The translations under genes and the position numbers were made by a program. A stretch of 64,000 nt of DNA, taken from Thermosphaera aggregans DSM 11486 (GTDB lineage Archaea; Thermoproteota; Thermoprotei_A; Sulfolobales; Desulfurococcaceae). The notes under the pieces were generated by a model. It worked only from the letters and a program-made list of their open reading frames with translations, was not told the DNA's origin and did no database searches. Shown one piece after another: positions 9,338-18,734 of this stretch (the first letter of the stretch is position 1; each line of letters opens with the position of its first letter). The stretch lies in contig NC_014160.1 in assembly GCF_000092185.1 (NCBI RefSeq), positions 1,178,001 to 1,242,000 of the forward strand. The letters run 5' to 3'.

Positions 9338-12300
9338 TTGAAGAAGATCTTATCAATATTAATTATACTAGCATTTCTCTTCCCGTACTTAACATTAGTG
9401 AAACCGGTGCAAGCACAACCGGTGCAACTGATCTCCATAACTCCTGACAGAGACTATCTCTATCCAGGCGAGACGGTAAACATTACTATTCAAACATTTC
9501 TGGAGAATGTAAGGGTAACATTCCTGCTTAGGCACACATACAACTCTGCGGTTGTCTACTACGCTAATACAACGGTTTTCCCGAACCCGGGGACATACAG
9601 TGTCTTACTGAACGTCCCCTACGAGCTGTTCAACATCGGTGAGACCACCTACCAGGTTTTATGGATACAGATAATATTCGGCACGGAATCGGTAAGCGTC
9701 TACAGGAGCGTCTACCCGCTCATAATGGTTTCACCGGCAACCACAACTATCTTGGATGAGAACGGGTTGCCGAACAAGATCCATGTTTCAGGCTTCGGCT
9801 TCGAGGAGGGGGCCGGGATATTCGGCTTCTATGTCGGAGACTACTATTACGAGCTGGAGGAGCCTGTTTTCACAAACTCCAGCGGAATGTTCGAGTACGA
9901 GTTCTACCTGGTTGACCTAACAAATGGTAGCATCCCCGGGGGCGAGTACGAGGTAAGGGTTGAGACTGACGCAGAGTTTTATGATTACCAGAAACCCGGT
10001 TCACTGACAGTTAAACCCATAGCGTTTATCAACCCGACTGAGGGCCGCGGAACCATTGAAGACCTCGCTGATGTTGAAGTATACGGCTTCGGCTTCCCAG
10101 CGGAGGTAGAGGTTTCAAGTATCAAACTATGTAGCGTGTCCAATCCAGCGGTCTGCTACGTGTTCCCGCTTGAAAACTATTTCACAGACCCCGACGGCTT
10201 CCTATACGTGTATGATTTAAGCCAGTACGCTAGCACACCCCTCGCTGGAGGGGTTTACTTCCTCGTCGTTGAAACGGTTAACGAGACCTACATATTCCCC
10301 AGCACACTCTACACCGTGCTCCCCTATATTGAGCTCTTGGGCCCGGACGTCTACCAGCCCAACGTTTACATATGGTTCAGGGTTGCAGGCTTCCAGCCGG
10401 GCACAGTGATCTCGGTTTACGTGAACGGTGTGCTCGTAGTTGAAGAAGTGACCGATGAAAACGGTTATGCAGAGTTCCCGCTTCCTGTTCCAGAACTGGT
10501 TGAGGAAGGGGAGCGCGTGATACTCGTTACTGACGGGGTTAGTGAAGCATACTTCCACCTGTCAACGCCTTTCGCCGTGGTGCAGCCCAGTAGCACCCCC
10601 GGTAAGGACAGCGATGTCCACAACCTAGCAGTATATGGTTACGGCTTCATAGAGGGCACAGGGGTCTCCGAGATCTGGCTCTGCGCCGACACCTGCTATG
10701 TATTCCCGATCGGAGACGTATACGCTGACAACACAGGATTCTTCCACATTCCCGAGCTTGGAAACTACTTTAGGACGAACATGTCACTTGGAACCTACCA
10801 GCTATTCGTGAAGCTTGACAATGGTGGAGTATTAGCAACCGCTTCCTACACCACGATCACGCCTCTAATGGAGCTGTTGAGCGAGCCCAGCGTTAAAATA
10901 GGCGGCAAGATATCAATAGCGCTGTACGGCTTCGCATCCGGTGAAACCGTTAACGTCTACCTGGCTAACAGGCTAATATACACCGACACAGTAGATGTAG
11001 ACGGTAATGCAACCTTCACTATAGACCTACCGCTCGACATCCCCGGAGGGGTGCAGATACTCAGGGTTGAAGGGATGGATTCAGGCATAATTCTTAACGC
11101 GACACTGGAGATCCAGCCCAGCGCCTTCTGGCTCGTGCTAGACTATAATTACGAACCCAGGGATGTTCCCAAAGCTTCGGCATCCTATAACGGAACCCAG
11201 TTGATAGTCTACTACCCGACAGGAGAGGTAGCATATCTGGGAGACTACATCCAGGTCACGGGTTACGGCTTCGTCATTAACGAAACGGTTAACATCTATA
11301 TAGGAGGAGTCCTCGCTGGCACGGCAAGGGCTGATAGTTACGGTAGAATATCATTCACCGGCCTAGCGCCATCGGTGCAGGGAGGTAGCTACAGCGTAGT
11401 TGTGGAGGGTGAGGAGACCGGTTCTGTTGAAGCAACATGGCTTCTCGACGACACGGTTGGGGAGCTCGAGATAGAGGGAAGGGTGATAGCGGCGGCATTG
11501 GGGAAGGATGAGCTCGTGTTAGAGGGCTCGGGAATCATCAGGCTCTACGGCTCGGGATTGAAACCCGGCACGGTGTTCAAAGCAGTTCTCGTTAACGGTA
11601 CAGACGCCTTAATGTTCTACGCATCATACATTCAGACAAGCTGGTTCGTGGACGATAATGGACTGCTCGCAAGCAGGTACGGGCACCCATCCCTTGCAAT
11701 ACCCTTCTCACAGCCAGGACTATACATGGTTACGCTATACTATGAAGAACCCGGCGGTAACGAGCGCTGGGTAGACCTGCCAGTTCTCGTAATAATACCT
11801 TTGGAAATAACCCAGAGGCTCAGCGAGATAGAAGACAGGCTCTCCGAGTTGGAATCACAGTTAGCAAGCATCGAGAATCGGATAGAGGGATTGACGCAGG
11901 AGATAGCCCTGCTCCAAGGCATGATCGACGAGCTCTCCCAGCAGCTACAGCTGGTTAACACTACCTTGAACGGGGAGATAAGCCTCCTCGAGCAGAGAAT
12001 CCAAGAGCTTGAACAGCTCATTAGCGAGCTGAGGCAACAGTTCGACTACTTGAATTCACAGATAGCGTTGCTCAGTGGTAATTTAACAGCTCTCCAGGAA
12101 ATGTTCAACGATCTCTCCCAGCAGCTACAGCTGGTCAACACTACATTAGCAGACACCATAGAGGAGTTGAGGATTAGGCTCGACAATGCTTTATCAGCCA
12201 TTCAGGAATTATCCTCGAGGATAAACGAGTTGGAGGAGAACCTTGCCGAGTTAAACAGCACGGTCAACAGTATTTCCAGCGATCTCAACAGTCTCGAGCA

Positions 12301-12511
12301 GGATGTTGGAGACTTGAACAGCAGGGTTAATGACTTGGCTGGACAGGTGAACACTTTACAGAGCAATCTCAACCGGCTGTCAAGCAGGCTTGACGATGTT
12401 TCATCACAAGCATCAATGAGCTATTCGATAGGCATTGTCGCCCTAATACTAGGCCTCGTAGGCGCTGCCGTAGGCCTACTCGCCTACATGAGGATTGGAA
12501 AAACCAGGTAA
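9338..12511 (+). CDS. Large secreted stalk protein, probable S-layer component with coiled-coil and membrane anchor
   Basis: A 1057-residue surface protein. TTG at 9338 opens a Sec signal peptide (residues ~1-27: KK, a hydrophobic run, then VQAQPVQ). The next ~770 residues contain at least seven beta-sandwich-like repeats, each with a G-[FY]-G-F or G-x-x-x-G motif (residues ~149, 247, 348, 431, 528, 639, 738) and many N-x-S/T sites. From about residue 825 to 1025 runs a long heptad coiled coil, then one transmembrane helix (SIGIVALILGLVGAAVGLL) and a short basic tail. This matches the logic of crenarchaeal stalk proteins (SlaB, Staphylothermus tetrabrachion): membrane anchor, coiled-coil stalk, outer canopy. 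Exact orthology is not established. Confidence 0.8.
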   Translation: MKKILSILIILAFLFPYLTLVKPVQAQPVQLISITPDRDYLYPGETVNITIQTFLENVRVTFLLRHTYNSAVVYYANTTVFPNPGTYSVLLNVPYELFNIGETTYQVLWIQIIFGTESVSVYRSVYPLIMVSPATTTILDENGLPNKIHVSGFGFEEGAGIFGFYVGDYYYELEEPVFTNSSGMFEYEFYLVDLTNGSIPGGEYEVRVETDAEFYDYQKPGSLTVKPIAFINPTEGRGTIEDLADVEVYGFGFPAEVEVSSIKLCSVSNPAVCYVFPLENYFTDPDGFLYVYDLSQYASTPLAGGVYFLVVETVNETYIFPSTLYTVLPYIELLGPDVYQPNVYIWFRVAGFQPGTVISVYVNGVLVVEEVTDENGYAEFPLPVPELVEEGERVILVTDGVSEAYFHLSTPFAVVQPSSTPGKDSDVHNLAVYGYGFIEGTGVSEIWLCADTCYVFPIGDVYADNTGFFHIPELGNYFRTNMSLGTYQLFVKLDNGGVLATASYTTITPLMELLSEPSVKIGGKISIALYGFASGETVNVYLANRLIYTDTVDVDGNATFTIDLPLDIPGGVQILRVEGMDSGIILNATLEIQPSAFWLVLDYNYEPRDVPKASASYNGTQLIVYYPTGEVAYLGDYIQVTGYGFVINETVNIYIGGVLAGTARADSYGRISFTGLAPSVQGGSYSVVVEGEETGSVEATWLLDDTVGELEIEGRVIAAALGKDELVLEGSGIIRLYGSGLKPGTVFKAVLVNGTDALMFYASYIQTSWFVDDNGLLASRYGHPSLAIPFSQPGLYMVTLYYEEPGGNERWVDLPVLVIIPLEITQRLSEIEDRLSELESQLASIENRIEGLTQEIALLQGMIDELSQQLQLVNTTLNGEISLLEQRIQELEQLISELRQQFDYLNSQIALLSGNLTALQEMFNDLSQQLQLVNTTLADTIEELRIRLDNALSAIQELSSRINELEENLAELNSTVNSISSDLNSLEQDVGDLNSRVNDLAGQVNTLQSNLNRLSSRLDDVSSQASMSYSIGIVALILGLVGAAVGLLAYMRIGKTR
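11933..12146 (+). repeat. Internal 180-bp duplication in the coiled-coil stalk
   Basis: A ~32-nt stretch encoding SQQLQLVNTT occurs at about 11933-11964 and again exactly 180 bp later at about 12113-12144, with a single visible difference. Flanking sequence is also similar. It indicates a 60-residue duplication within the stalk. Confidence 0.75.
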
Positions 12512-12518
12512 TTTTTTT
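12512..12518 (+). terminator. Oligo-T terminator after the S-layer-like gene
   Basis: Seven T residues immediately follow the TAA stop codon. Archaeal RNA polymerase terminates at T-rich tracts without needing a hairpin, and the next gene is convergent. Confidence 0.6.
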
Positions 12519-12519
12519 C

Positions 12520-13527
12520 TCACAAACTTAAAACATTCCTTCCAGATCCAGCCTTCACCAAAACCCTTGGTGTGAGAACGTTGAACACTGTGAGCACTAG
12601 TGTAAAGACTATTGGAAGAGCGAAAGCCGCGATGCTTGAACAGCTTTTCCCACCGTGGAAGCTGAGCACATAGTATCCTATTGACGAAGAGTTCAACTGC
12701 TTCTCGGAGAAGATAAGTATTCTCAACACGCCTGTTTCACCCTCTCTGCTACCGGATACGTAGAAGGCTGTAAACACTTCGTTATTATTAGAAACTAGTA
12801 GCCTTGTAATATTAACCGCACTCTCCTCTTCAATATAGATGAGCGTTGGAATGAGAACCGTGTCATTACCCGGTGAAAACCATATTCTAACGAGGCTCCC
12901 GCCGGGGACGTTCGTAACGGTTACGTTATAGACAAACCTGTAGAACCCCAGCTGTAAACTAATGTTAGAGGAGAGCTGATTGTATGGGAGATCCTTGAAG
13001 AAGTATTCCTTGATCGGGTATTCGTAAACGCTGAACCCGAGGGTATATCCCTCGCTGATGTATGGGAACAGGGAGAGGAGTGTTGCAGACGCAAGTAGGG
13101 TGAGAAAGACCAGGCCGAGTGGGAAGCCCCTGACCCCTGTCCCCCCGAGCCTCCCGGCAACGGCTAGGACAGTGTTAGCCAGAACCATGGCAGTGATGAG
13201 TAGTACGAAGGGGTTAAACCCTTTCGCAACGACTATCGCGTAACCCGTGTCAACCCTGTCCAAGAACACCTCTGAGAACAGCCCGTTGACTATCAAGGTG
13301 TTGGAGTAGTTGGCATTCTCAAACCCGAGGTCGTAAATTCCTATCGCGGTGCTTGTTTTCCAATACCCCGTTATAGAACGTGCACTATCCAACGGCATTA
13401 TCCAGGTGTACGATGCGTTGTAATCGGCCATTAAAATCCATGTTGAAAGAGCGATCACAGCTAATATGGAGGCGAGAACGGCTAGTTTTTCAACGCTAAT
13501 AGTTATTGTGATACTTCCCATACGCAT
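12520..13527 (-). CDS. Unrecognised membrane protein with a large extracellular domain
   Basis: About 335 residues, not assigned to a family. Transmembrane segments are visible at the N-terminus (LAVLASILAVIALSTWILM), in a central pair (FVLLITAMVLANTVLAVAG and FPLGLVFLTLLASATLLSLF) and near the C-terminus (IAAFALPIVFTLVLTVFNVL); between the last two lies a beta-rich region with several N-x-S/T sites, probably outside the cell. ATG at 13527 is preferred: a TATA-like sequence (minus-strand CTATTTATC) lies about 25-30 bp upstream, suggesting a leaderless message, although the frame is open to 13572. It converges on the S-layer-like gene and diverges from another surface protein. Confidence 0.65.
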   Translation of the reverse strand: MRMGSITITISVEKLAVLASILAVIALSTWILMADYNASYTWIMPLDSARSITGYWKTSTAIGIYDLGFENANYSNTLIVNGLFSEVFLDRVDTGYAIVVAKGFNPFVLLITAMVLANTVLAVAGRLGGTGVRGFPLGLVFLTLLASATLLSLFPYISEGYTLGFSVYEYPIKEYFFKDLPYNQLSSNISLQLGFYRFVYNVTVTNVPGGSLVRIWFSPGNDTVLIPTLIYIEEESAVNITRLLVSNNNEVFTAFYVSGSREGETGVLRILIFSEKQLNSSSIGYYVLSFHGGKSCSSIAAFALPIVFTLVLTVFNVLTPRVLVKAGSGRNVLSL

Positions 13528-13610
13528 CACTAGATTATATGGCGGCTCGGGATAAATAGTTTCATAAAACACACTCCTTGAAAAAGCATCCTTTAGGAAA
13601 AGGGGTCTAG

Positions 13611-14810
13611 TTGAAATCGGTCAGCAACATCTTGGGCGGGTACCTGGTTCTAATCGTTATTGTTATGATGCTTTCACAGCTCGCGTACTCTTACACCCAG
13701 AGCATTGAGTCGTGGAGGAGTGTTCAGAGATTCATGGTCGACTCTTTAGCGAGCATTTCCAACCCACCCCTTCTCAGTCTCAGGGTCCTCGGTAACGAGC
13801 TCTACCTTCAGGTTAAAACAGTCAAGCCAGTTTTCATCGAGGCAGTGTTTAAAGAATACGGAGACTACAGGTCGTTCATCAAGGTGTCGGAAACCGTGAA
13901 CAGCGAATTCTTGATCCCGTTAAACTATACAGGGGTTCCGTTCAAAACAGGCATAGTCTTGTCCGGAGGAGTCATCCTTTACTACTCTCCCTGGAGAGAT
14001 CCTTGGCTACAGGGCTCGCCTCCCGAGATTATAGGGAAGACCGTTATAGACGAGGAGCTGGTTAGTTATTTGAGGAGCACGTGGAGCTCATCTGTGGTCT
14101 TAAACCTGGATTGGGTCGGCTACAAGGTTGGGTTGGGAATAGTCAACTATACTAACACCGGGCCGGGCTTCGAAGGATTAGTTGAAAGAGGGCCTGTTCA
14201 ATGCTACCTAACTATCCCGACCCCGTATATCTGCACCGTGAGCATGGTTCAGAACTATGGCTGGTTCACGAGCGGTGAGTTGCCGAGCAAACCATACTAT
14301 TCCTTCATAACATACAACGGGGTCTTAACAAACCCAGCCCTAGGGATATTACACGAAGACAGTACTCTTAGGCTGAATCTAACCGCCCTCTCACAGCATC
14401 TGGGTCTTCAGGGCGGGCACACCTACGTGCAGGTGTTCAGGATTGCGTTGGTAAACGGTGACGTGGAGGTTTCCTTCACGGTTAATGCTTCAATAATCAA
14501 CGCCACCAAGAGCTCCCGGATCATTGTGACAGTGTACGTTTACGACCCCGGAGTCAACATTATGCAACCAGTCCTCATAGACTCTTCAACCATAGGGTCT
14601 ACGGGCCCCCTGCCCTGGATTACTAGGATGGTGGTCGAAGCTCCTCCGCAAGGCCTTCTTCAGGTTCAAGGCGAGTTCAGCTTCGCAATAAGTCCTTCAG
14701 CGCTAGGCTTGAGGAAAGCACTAGTTGTGTATGGGGTTGAGGCGGCCTCTACAGTGTTAGCGAGCACAATGGTTCAGGTTGAGTTATCAGGTTTACGCGT
14801 CCAGGGTTGA
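13611..14810 (+). CDS. Unrecognised membrane-anchored extracellular protein
   Basis: A 399-residue protein starting at TTG 13611. It has one N-terminal transmembrane helix (GGYLVLIVIVMMLSQLAYSY, residues ~9-28), no further membrane span, and a beta-rich exterior part with multiple N-x-S/T sequons. The N-terminus recalls archaeal pilin-like or signal-anchor proteins, but no canonical class III cleavage site is obvious. Transcribed divergently from the adjacent membrane protein over ~80 bp that must hold both promoters. Its 3' end overlaps the convergent trm56 gene by 18 bp. A cell-envelope role is inferred from context. Confidence 0.65.
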   Translation: MKSVSNILGGYLVLIVIVMMLSQLAYSYTQSIESWRSVQRFMVDSLASISNPPLLSLRVLGNELYLQVKTVKPVFIEAVFKEYGDYRSFIKVSETVNSEFLIPLNYTGVPFKTGIVLSGGVILYYSPWRDPWLQGSPPEIIGKTVIDEELVSYLRSTWSSSVVLNLDWVGYKVGLGIVNYTNTGPGFEGLVERGPVQCYLTIPTPYICTVSMVQNYGWFTSGELPSKPYYSFITYNGVLTNPALGILHEDSTLRLNLTALSQHLGLQGGHTYVQVFRIALVNGDVEVSFTVNASIINATKSSRIIVTVYVYDPGVNIMQPVLIDSSTIGSTGPLPWITRMVVEAPPQGLLQVQGEFSFAISPSALGLRKALVVYGVEAASTVLASTMVQVELSGLRVQG

Positions 14811-15350
14811 GAATGGCTGTTTTCGAACAACCCTTTTTCCGCGCTCGTGAGGGATAATCCTTAACCTTCCCCCTTCATGCTCGAAATAGAGCTCCCTCCC
14901 CTGGTAATATCTGTCAAGGAATATGGCTAGCGCTGCAATCTCGGAGTGGGGCTGGTTACCTATCGCTACATTGTAGTCAGCCACTTCGTAGAAGAATCTT
15001 GGAACCTTGGAAGCGCCTATCACGATCAGCAGGTCGCCCATCCTGTTCCTTATCTCTTCGATAACGTTGTCAACCGGTAGACCATACATTGTCAAGTGGA
15101 CAATGAAGCCATGCTTCTTCCACTCCAACGCGTATTTGAAGGAGTCAACTCCCATTTCGAAGTGTAAGCGTCCTCCCCAAATGCTAATTGTTTTTTCAAA
15201 AGCTTCCTTAACCTTCTCATCGACAACGTCTCCGAGTATGAAGCCGTTTGCCCCGAAAGCCCTTGCAACAAGCATGGCATGGGTTGTAACCCTTTTATCC
15301 CTCTGGGGCCTATGCCCGTATCTTAAAACGTAGACCTTAGCCGGCTTCAC
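14793..15350 (-). CDS. trm56: tRNA (cytidine(56)-2'-O)-methyltransferase, Trm56
   Basis: SPOUT-class methyltransferase that 2'-O-methylates C56 in the T loop, an archaeal modification. The N-terminus YVLRYGHRPQRDKRVTTHAM is the diagnostic Trm56 motif, followed by LVARAFGANGFILGD. The C-terminal SAM knot contains LLIVIGASKVPRFFYEVADY and NVAIGNQPHSEIAALAIFLD. The 185-residue length fits. Its start overlaps the hflX stop by 4 bp, so both are in one minus-strand operon. Confidence 0.93.
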   Translation of the reverse strand: MKPAKVYVLRYGHRPQRDKRVTTHAMLVARAFGANGFILGDVVDEKVKEAFEKTISIWGGRLHFEMGVDSFKYALEWKKHGFIVHLTMYGLPVDNVIEEIRNRMGDLLIVIGASKVPRFFYEVADYNVAIGNQPHSEIAALAIFLDRYYQGRELYFEHEGGRLRIIPHERGKRVVRKQPFSTLDA

Positions 15351-16414
15351 CTCTTCAGCACCCTCTTCAACGTTGACTCGACAAGCAGGACTAGCTCATC
15401 GATGTTGATGTTTTTCTCCGCTGAAACAGGTATTATGCTATCTTGACTGTTGTTTAAAGCCCTTTCTAACCCCTCCATGACTTCTTTCAACCTGCCACTG
15501 CTCACGAGGTCTATCTTGTTTAAAACATGGATTAAGGGCTTTCCTCTACATCCTATCTTACCAAGAATGCTCATAGAGGTTTCAACCTCATCTATTATTC
15601 TCTTCAGCGGTTTCGAAGAGTCTATTACATTGAGTATTAAATCGGATTCGGCAACCTCTTCGAGGGTGGCGTAGAATGCTTCCAAAACCTCTGGCGGTAA
15701 ATCCCGTATGAAGCCGACAGTATCCGTCACCACTGCTTCAATAGTGTTAAACCTCACCTTGTAGGACTTGGGGGTGAGGGTTGTGAAAGGCTCCGGTCCC
15801 ACGGGCTTGCTGAGCATTGTTAGCCTGTTGAAAAGGGTTGTCTTCCCAGCACACGTGTACCCTATGATCGCGACGTGAGGATAACCCAGCCTCTCCCTCC
15901 TCTCCCTTCTCAGAGCCCTTGTCTTCCTGACCCGCTCGATCTCCCTTCTAACCTTGTTCTCCCTTCTCTTCAACATGAAGTAGTATTTTTCAAACCCGTA
16001 TTCGCCCGCGCCCAGGAACCCGTGCATCTCCCCTATCTTCGCATACCTTATAGCCTCCTTGATCAATGGAAGGTTATGCCTCAGCTGTGCCAGCTCTATT
16101 TGGAGCTTGGCCTCGAGGCTTCCAGCATGGTTCGCGAAGATTTCGAGGATGAGCATTGAGCGGTCTATAACGTCCTTCCTCAGCTCTCTCACAAGGTTTA
16201 TGATCTGCGTCGGCTTCAAGGAATCCATGACGACAAGCTTATCAAACCTTTTCTCCCTCAACTCGTCAAGTATTGTTGCCGAGATGTACGTTTTCCTGTT
16301 GGGCTTCTTAACCACGAACACGTTGCCGACGACAGGGTATATGGTTTTCACGAGGCTGATCTCTTCATCAAGGTATTCCACATACTTCTTCGGTACTGCT
16401 ACCTCAACAATCAA
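15347..16414 (-). CDS. hflX: HflX-family GTPase
   Basis: Ribosome-associated GTPase. The first ~175 residues are the HflX N-terminal domain and helical linker (RRENKVRREIERVRKTRAL). The G domain has G1 GYTCAGKTTLFNRL, switch/G2 around FTTLTPKSYKVRF, G3 DTVGFIRDLP, G4 NKID and a late PVSAEKN G5-like segment. Cys where many homologues have Asn in G1 (GYTNAGKS) is a tolerated-looking change. 355 residues is typical for archaea. It sits between mbf1 (3 bp upstream) and trm56 (4 bp overlap). Confidence 0.92.
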   Translation of the reverse strand: MIVEVAVPKKYVEYLDEEISLVKTIYPVVGNVFVVKKPNRKTYISATILDELREKRFDKLVVMDSLKPTQIINLVRELRKDVIDRSMLILEIFANHAGSLEAKLQIELAQLRHNLPLIKEAIRYAKIGEMHGFLGAGEYGFEKYYFMLKRRENKVRREIERVRKTRALRRERRERLGYPHVAIIGYTCAGKTTLFNRLTMLSKPVGPEPFTTLTPKSYKVRFNTIEAVVTDTVGFIRDLPPEVLEAFYATLEEVAESDLILNVIDSSKPLKRIIDEVETSMSILGKIGCRGKPLIHVLNKIDLVSSGRLKEVMEGLERALNNSQDSIIPVSAEKNINIDELVLLVESTLKRVLKR

Positions 16415-16417
16415 CCC

Positions 16418-16924
16418 TTAGGAACCACCCTTATCCTCCTTGTTAAGCCTGACAAGGTCCCCGATGGTTATGAAGTCATCACCCCTGCTCGGCGCCGGGG
16501 AGGTCTCGTCAACAATGGGCTCTAGGAGCTTTATCCCGAGCACCTTCTCAAGCCTCCTAGCCAAGTCTATTCCAGGCTTCAACCTGCCGGCTTCAATCCT
16601 CTTGATGATGTTCTCGCTCTCCTTAACCTTCTGTGCCAGTACCTGTTGCGTCCAACCAAGCCTCTCCCTAGCCTCCCTAACCCTTTTAGCGTAGTCCTCG
16701 ACAACCTCGTACTCCTCTCTAATCGGTTTAGGCCTCGGCGGGCTTGTTGAAGGCTTCGGGGAGAGAGACTTCTTCTCCTCAATATATGGTCTAGCCCTGC
16801 CCTGTGTTACAAGCTTGTTGTAGCACTGGGGGCACGCAATTAAAACGCTCCCCTCCACCACGATCTTCCTACAGTCCCTGCTGTCCTCTACCTCTCTTCC
16901 ACATATTTCACAGTAACATGGCAT
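16418..16924 (-). CDS. Archaeal MBF1-like zinc-ribbon/HTH protein
   Basis: Homologue of multiprotein bridging factor 1. The N-terminal zinc ribbon has CEIC at residues 4-7 and a second pair (CPQC) near 32-35. A Pro/Lys/Ser-rich linker follows, then a Cro/C1-type helix-turn-helix ([30 protein letters not shown]). 168 residues matches archaeal MBF1, which has been linked to translation. First gene of the mbf1-hflX-trm56 operon and divergent from pan over ~80 bp. Confidence 0.9.
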   Translation of the reverse strand: MPCYCEICGREVEDSRDCRKIVVEGSVLIACPQCYNKLVTQGRARPYIEEKKSLSPKPSTSPPRPKPIREEYEVVEDYAKRVREARERLGWTQQVLAQKVKESENIIKRIEAGRLKPGIDLARRLEKVLGIKLLEPIVDETSPAPSRGDDFITIGDLVRLNKEDKGGS

Positions 16925-16965
16925 TTCTCCGCCACACCCCTGCTTTAATATCTACCTATGGTTTA

Positions 16966-16980
16966 AATGGGTTTTATAAT
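16966..16980 (+). promoter_or_regulatory. TATA-box promoter of pan (leaderless)
   Basis: The AT-rich element GGTTTTATAAT lies about 25-35 bp before the ATG at 17005, putting transcription start at or a few bases before that ATG. This supports a leaderless pan message and the choice of start codon. Confidence 0.5.
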
Positions 16981-17004
16981 GGGATAATAAGACCGGGTTT
17001 CGTT

Positions 17005-18219
17005 ATGAGTAGCGAGATTGAAAATCTGGACCGGCTCGATGTTGTGGTTAATGAGGAGGACTACATCAGGTATCTCGAGAACAAGATTAAGACTCTGGAG
17101 AATGAACGGAAGAATCTTTTGTTAAAGCTTAACTATTACAGGAGCGAGCTGGACAAGCTTCTTGCCTCCCCTTTGATCGAGGCCATTGTCGAGAATGTTC
17201 TCCAGGATGGAAAGGTGGTTGTTAAAAGTAGCACCGGCCCCACCCTTGTCGTCACGGTTTCAGACTCGGTTGATAAGTCAAAAATAGTGCCCGGCGCAAG
17301 AGTAGCCTTAAACCAGAGGGGCTCTACAATAGTAGAGGTTCTCCCAGAGTATGTTGATGCCCTTGTCCAATCGATGGAGGTTATCGAGAAGCCCAGCGTG
17401 AAGTACGAGGACATAGGCGGTTTAAGCGAGCAGATAAGAGAGCTACGGGAGGTCGTGGAGCTACCTTTAAAGAATCCTGAACTCTTCCAGGAGGTTGGCA
17501 TTGAGCCCCCTAAGGGCGTCTTGCTCTACGGCCCCCCGGGATGCGGTAAGACAATGCTCGCTAAAGCGGTTGCATCCGAGGCGGGTGCGACATTCATAAG
17601 TATTGTAGGAAGCGAGCTCGTGCAGAAATTCATAGGGGAGGGGGCGAGAATCGTCAGGGAATTGTTCGCTTACGCGCGTAGGAAGGCGCCTGCGATAATA
17701 TTTATTGATGAGATAGACGCTATCGCGGCTAAAAGAATAGATATCGGGACGAGCGGCGAGAGAGAGGTTCAGAGAACCCTTATGCAACTCTTGGCGGAGC
17801 TGGACGGCTTCAAACCCCTTGACAGGATCAAGGTTATCGCGGCGACAAACAGGATAGACATTCTCGACCCAGCCATTCTAAGACCCGGGAGGCTTGACAG
17901 GCTTATAGAAGTACCACTCCCGGACTTGAACGGTAGGCTCGAAATATTGAGGATTCATACTCGCAGGATGAAGCTGGACAGCGATGTCGACTTGAAAGCA
18001 ATCGCCAAGGCAACCCAGGGCTTTTCCGGGGCCGAGCTCAAGGCTGTTGTCACGGAGGCCGGCTACAACGCTATCAGGGAGAATAGGAAGGTGGTGTCCA
18101 TGAGCGATTTCCAGAGGGCTGTTGAGAAGGTGAAGAGTAAGAAGCAGTATAGGAGGGTTGACGAGTTCTCGCCGGAGGTAAAAGATAAAGGGGAATACGT
18201 GAAGTATGTGTATCAATAG
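17005..18219 (+). CDS. pan: Proteasome-activating nucleotidase (PAN)
   Basis: AAA+ ATPase that unfolds substrates and feeds them to the 20S proteasome. An N-terminal coiled coil ([20 protein letters not shown]) is followed by an OB domain and the AAA module: Walker A GPPGCGKT, Walker [12 protein letters not shown], arginine-finger region [20 protein letters not shown], pore-loop region [10 protein letters not shown]. The protein ends V-Y-Q, a HbYX gate-opening motif. The frame is open upstream to 16804, but ATG at 17005 gives the family length (404 residues) and fits the promoter. The next two genes on the strand are a PUA protein and a PAC2-family protein. Confidence 0.96.
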   Translation: MSSEIENLDRLDVVVNEEDYIRYLENKIKTLENERKNLLLKLNYYRSELDKLLASPLIEAIVENVLQDGKVVVKSSTGPTLVVTVSDSVDKSKIVPGARVALNQRGSTIVEVLPEYVDALVQSMEVIEKPSVKYEDIGGLSEQIRELREVVELPLKNPELFQEVGIEPPKGVLLYGPPGCGKTMLAKAVASEAGATFISIVGSELVQKFIGEGARIVRELFAYARRKAPAIIFIDEIDAIAAKRIDIGTSGEREVQRTLMQLLAELDGFKPLDRIKVIAATNRIDILDPAILRPGRLDRLIEVPLPDLNGRLEILRIHTRRMKLDSDVDLKAIAKATQGFSGAELKAVVTEAGYNAIRENRKVVSMSDFQRAVEKVKSKKQYRRVDEFSPEVKDKGEYVKYVYQ

Positions 18220-18242
18220 ATGCTTAAACCGAGGACTCAGGG

Positions 18243-18734
18243 TTGATAACGAGGAAGCCTTTCAAGGAGGAGTTGGATGAGGCTCGAAGAATAGCTGAGT
18301 ACCAGTTCAATGTTAGAGGGGAGGAATTCATCCCCGATGACTCGGTTTTCGTCTTAAGCCCTAGAACGTTCAAGTTGAGAATGATACTGGTTAACGGGGA
18401 AAAGTACTTATCCCTTAGGGCCCAGGACTATAGGTTTATCCTGCACTTGCAGGCGGGGCGCAGGCTCAACCAGATCCTCCCTCACCCTTACCTCCGGGTT
18501 TATGTTAAGCCCGAGTACAGCGTGTTCATACGCGGAGGCGGTAATCTTTTTAGCAAACACGTGTTGATGGCTGACCCTGGGATCAGGCCTGAGGATGAGG
18601 TTTTAGTGATAGATGGGGATGAGGTGATCGCCGTGGGAAGGGCCCTTCTCCCTGGCTGGGAGATGGTGTATTATAAACGGGGTGAAGCAATAAGGATAAG
18701 GGAGTATGTGGGAGATAAGCATGGGGAGCATTAA
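18243..18734 (+). CDS. PUA-domain protein
   Basis: A 163-residue protein, TTG start at 18243, whose C-terminal half resembles a PUA RNA-binding domain (YVKPEYSVFIRGGGNLFSKH, DPGIRPEDEVLVIDGDEVIA, VGRALLPGWEMVYYKRGEAI). The N-terminal region (LDEARRIAEYQFNVRGEEF) resembles the domain preceding PUA in archaeosine-modifying TGT/ArcS proteins. The TgtA encoded 0.7 kb away lacks a PUA domain, so a split-protein partnership is plausible but inferred. Confidence 0.75.
   Translation: MITRKPFKEELDEARRIAEYQFNVRGEEFIPDDSVFVLSPRTFKLRMILVNGEKYLSLRAQDYRFILHLQAGRRLNQILPHPYLRVYVKPEYSVFIRGGGNLFSKHVLMADPGIRPEDEVLVIDGDEVIAVGRALLPGWEMVYYKRGEAIRIREYVGDKHGEH

Noticed and set aside
16804-17004. A 67-codon N-terminal extension of PAN
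   Set aside because: It overlaps the divergent MBF1 gene, is not family-like, and the promoter puts transcription start at about 17000-17005.
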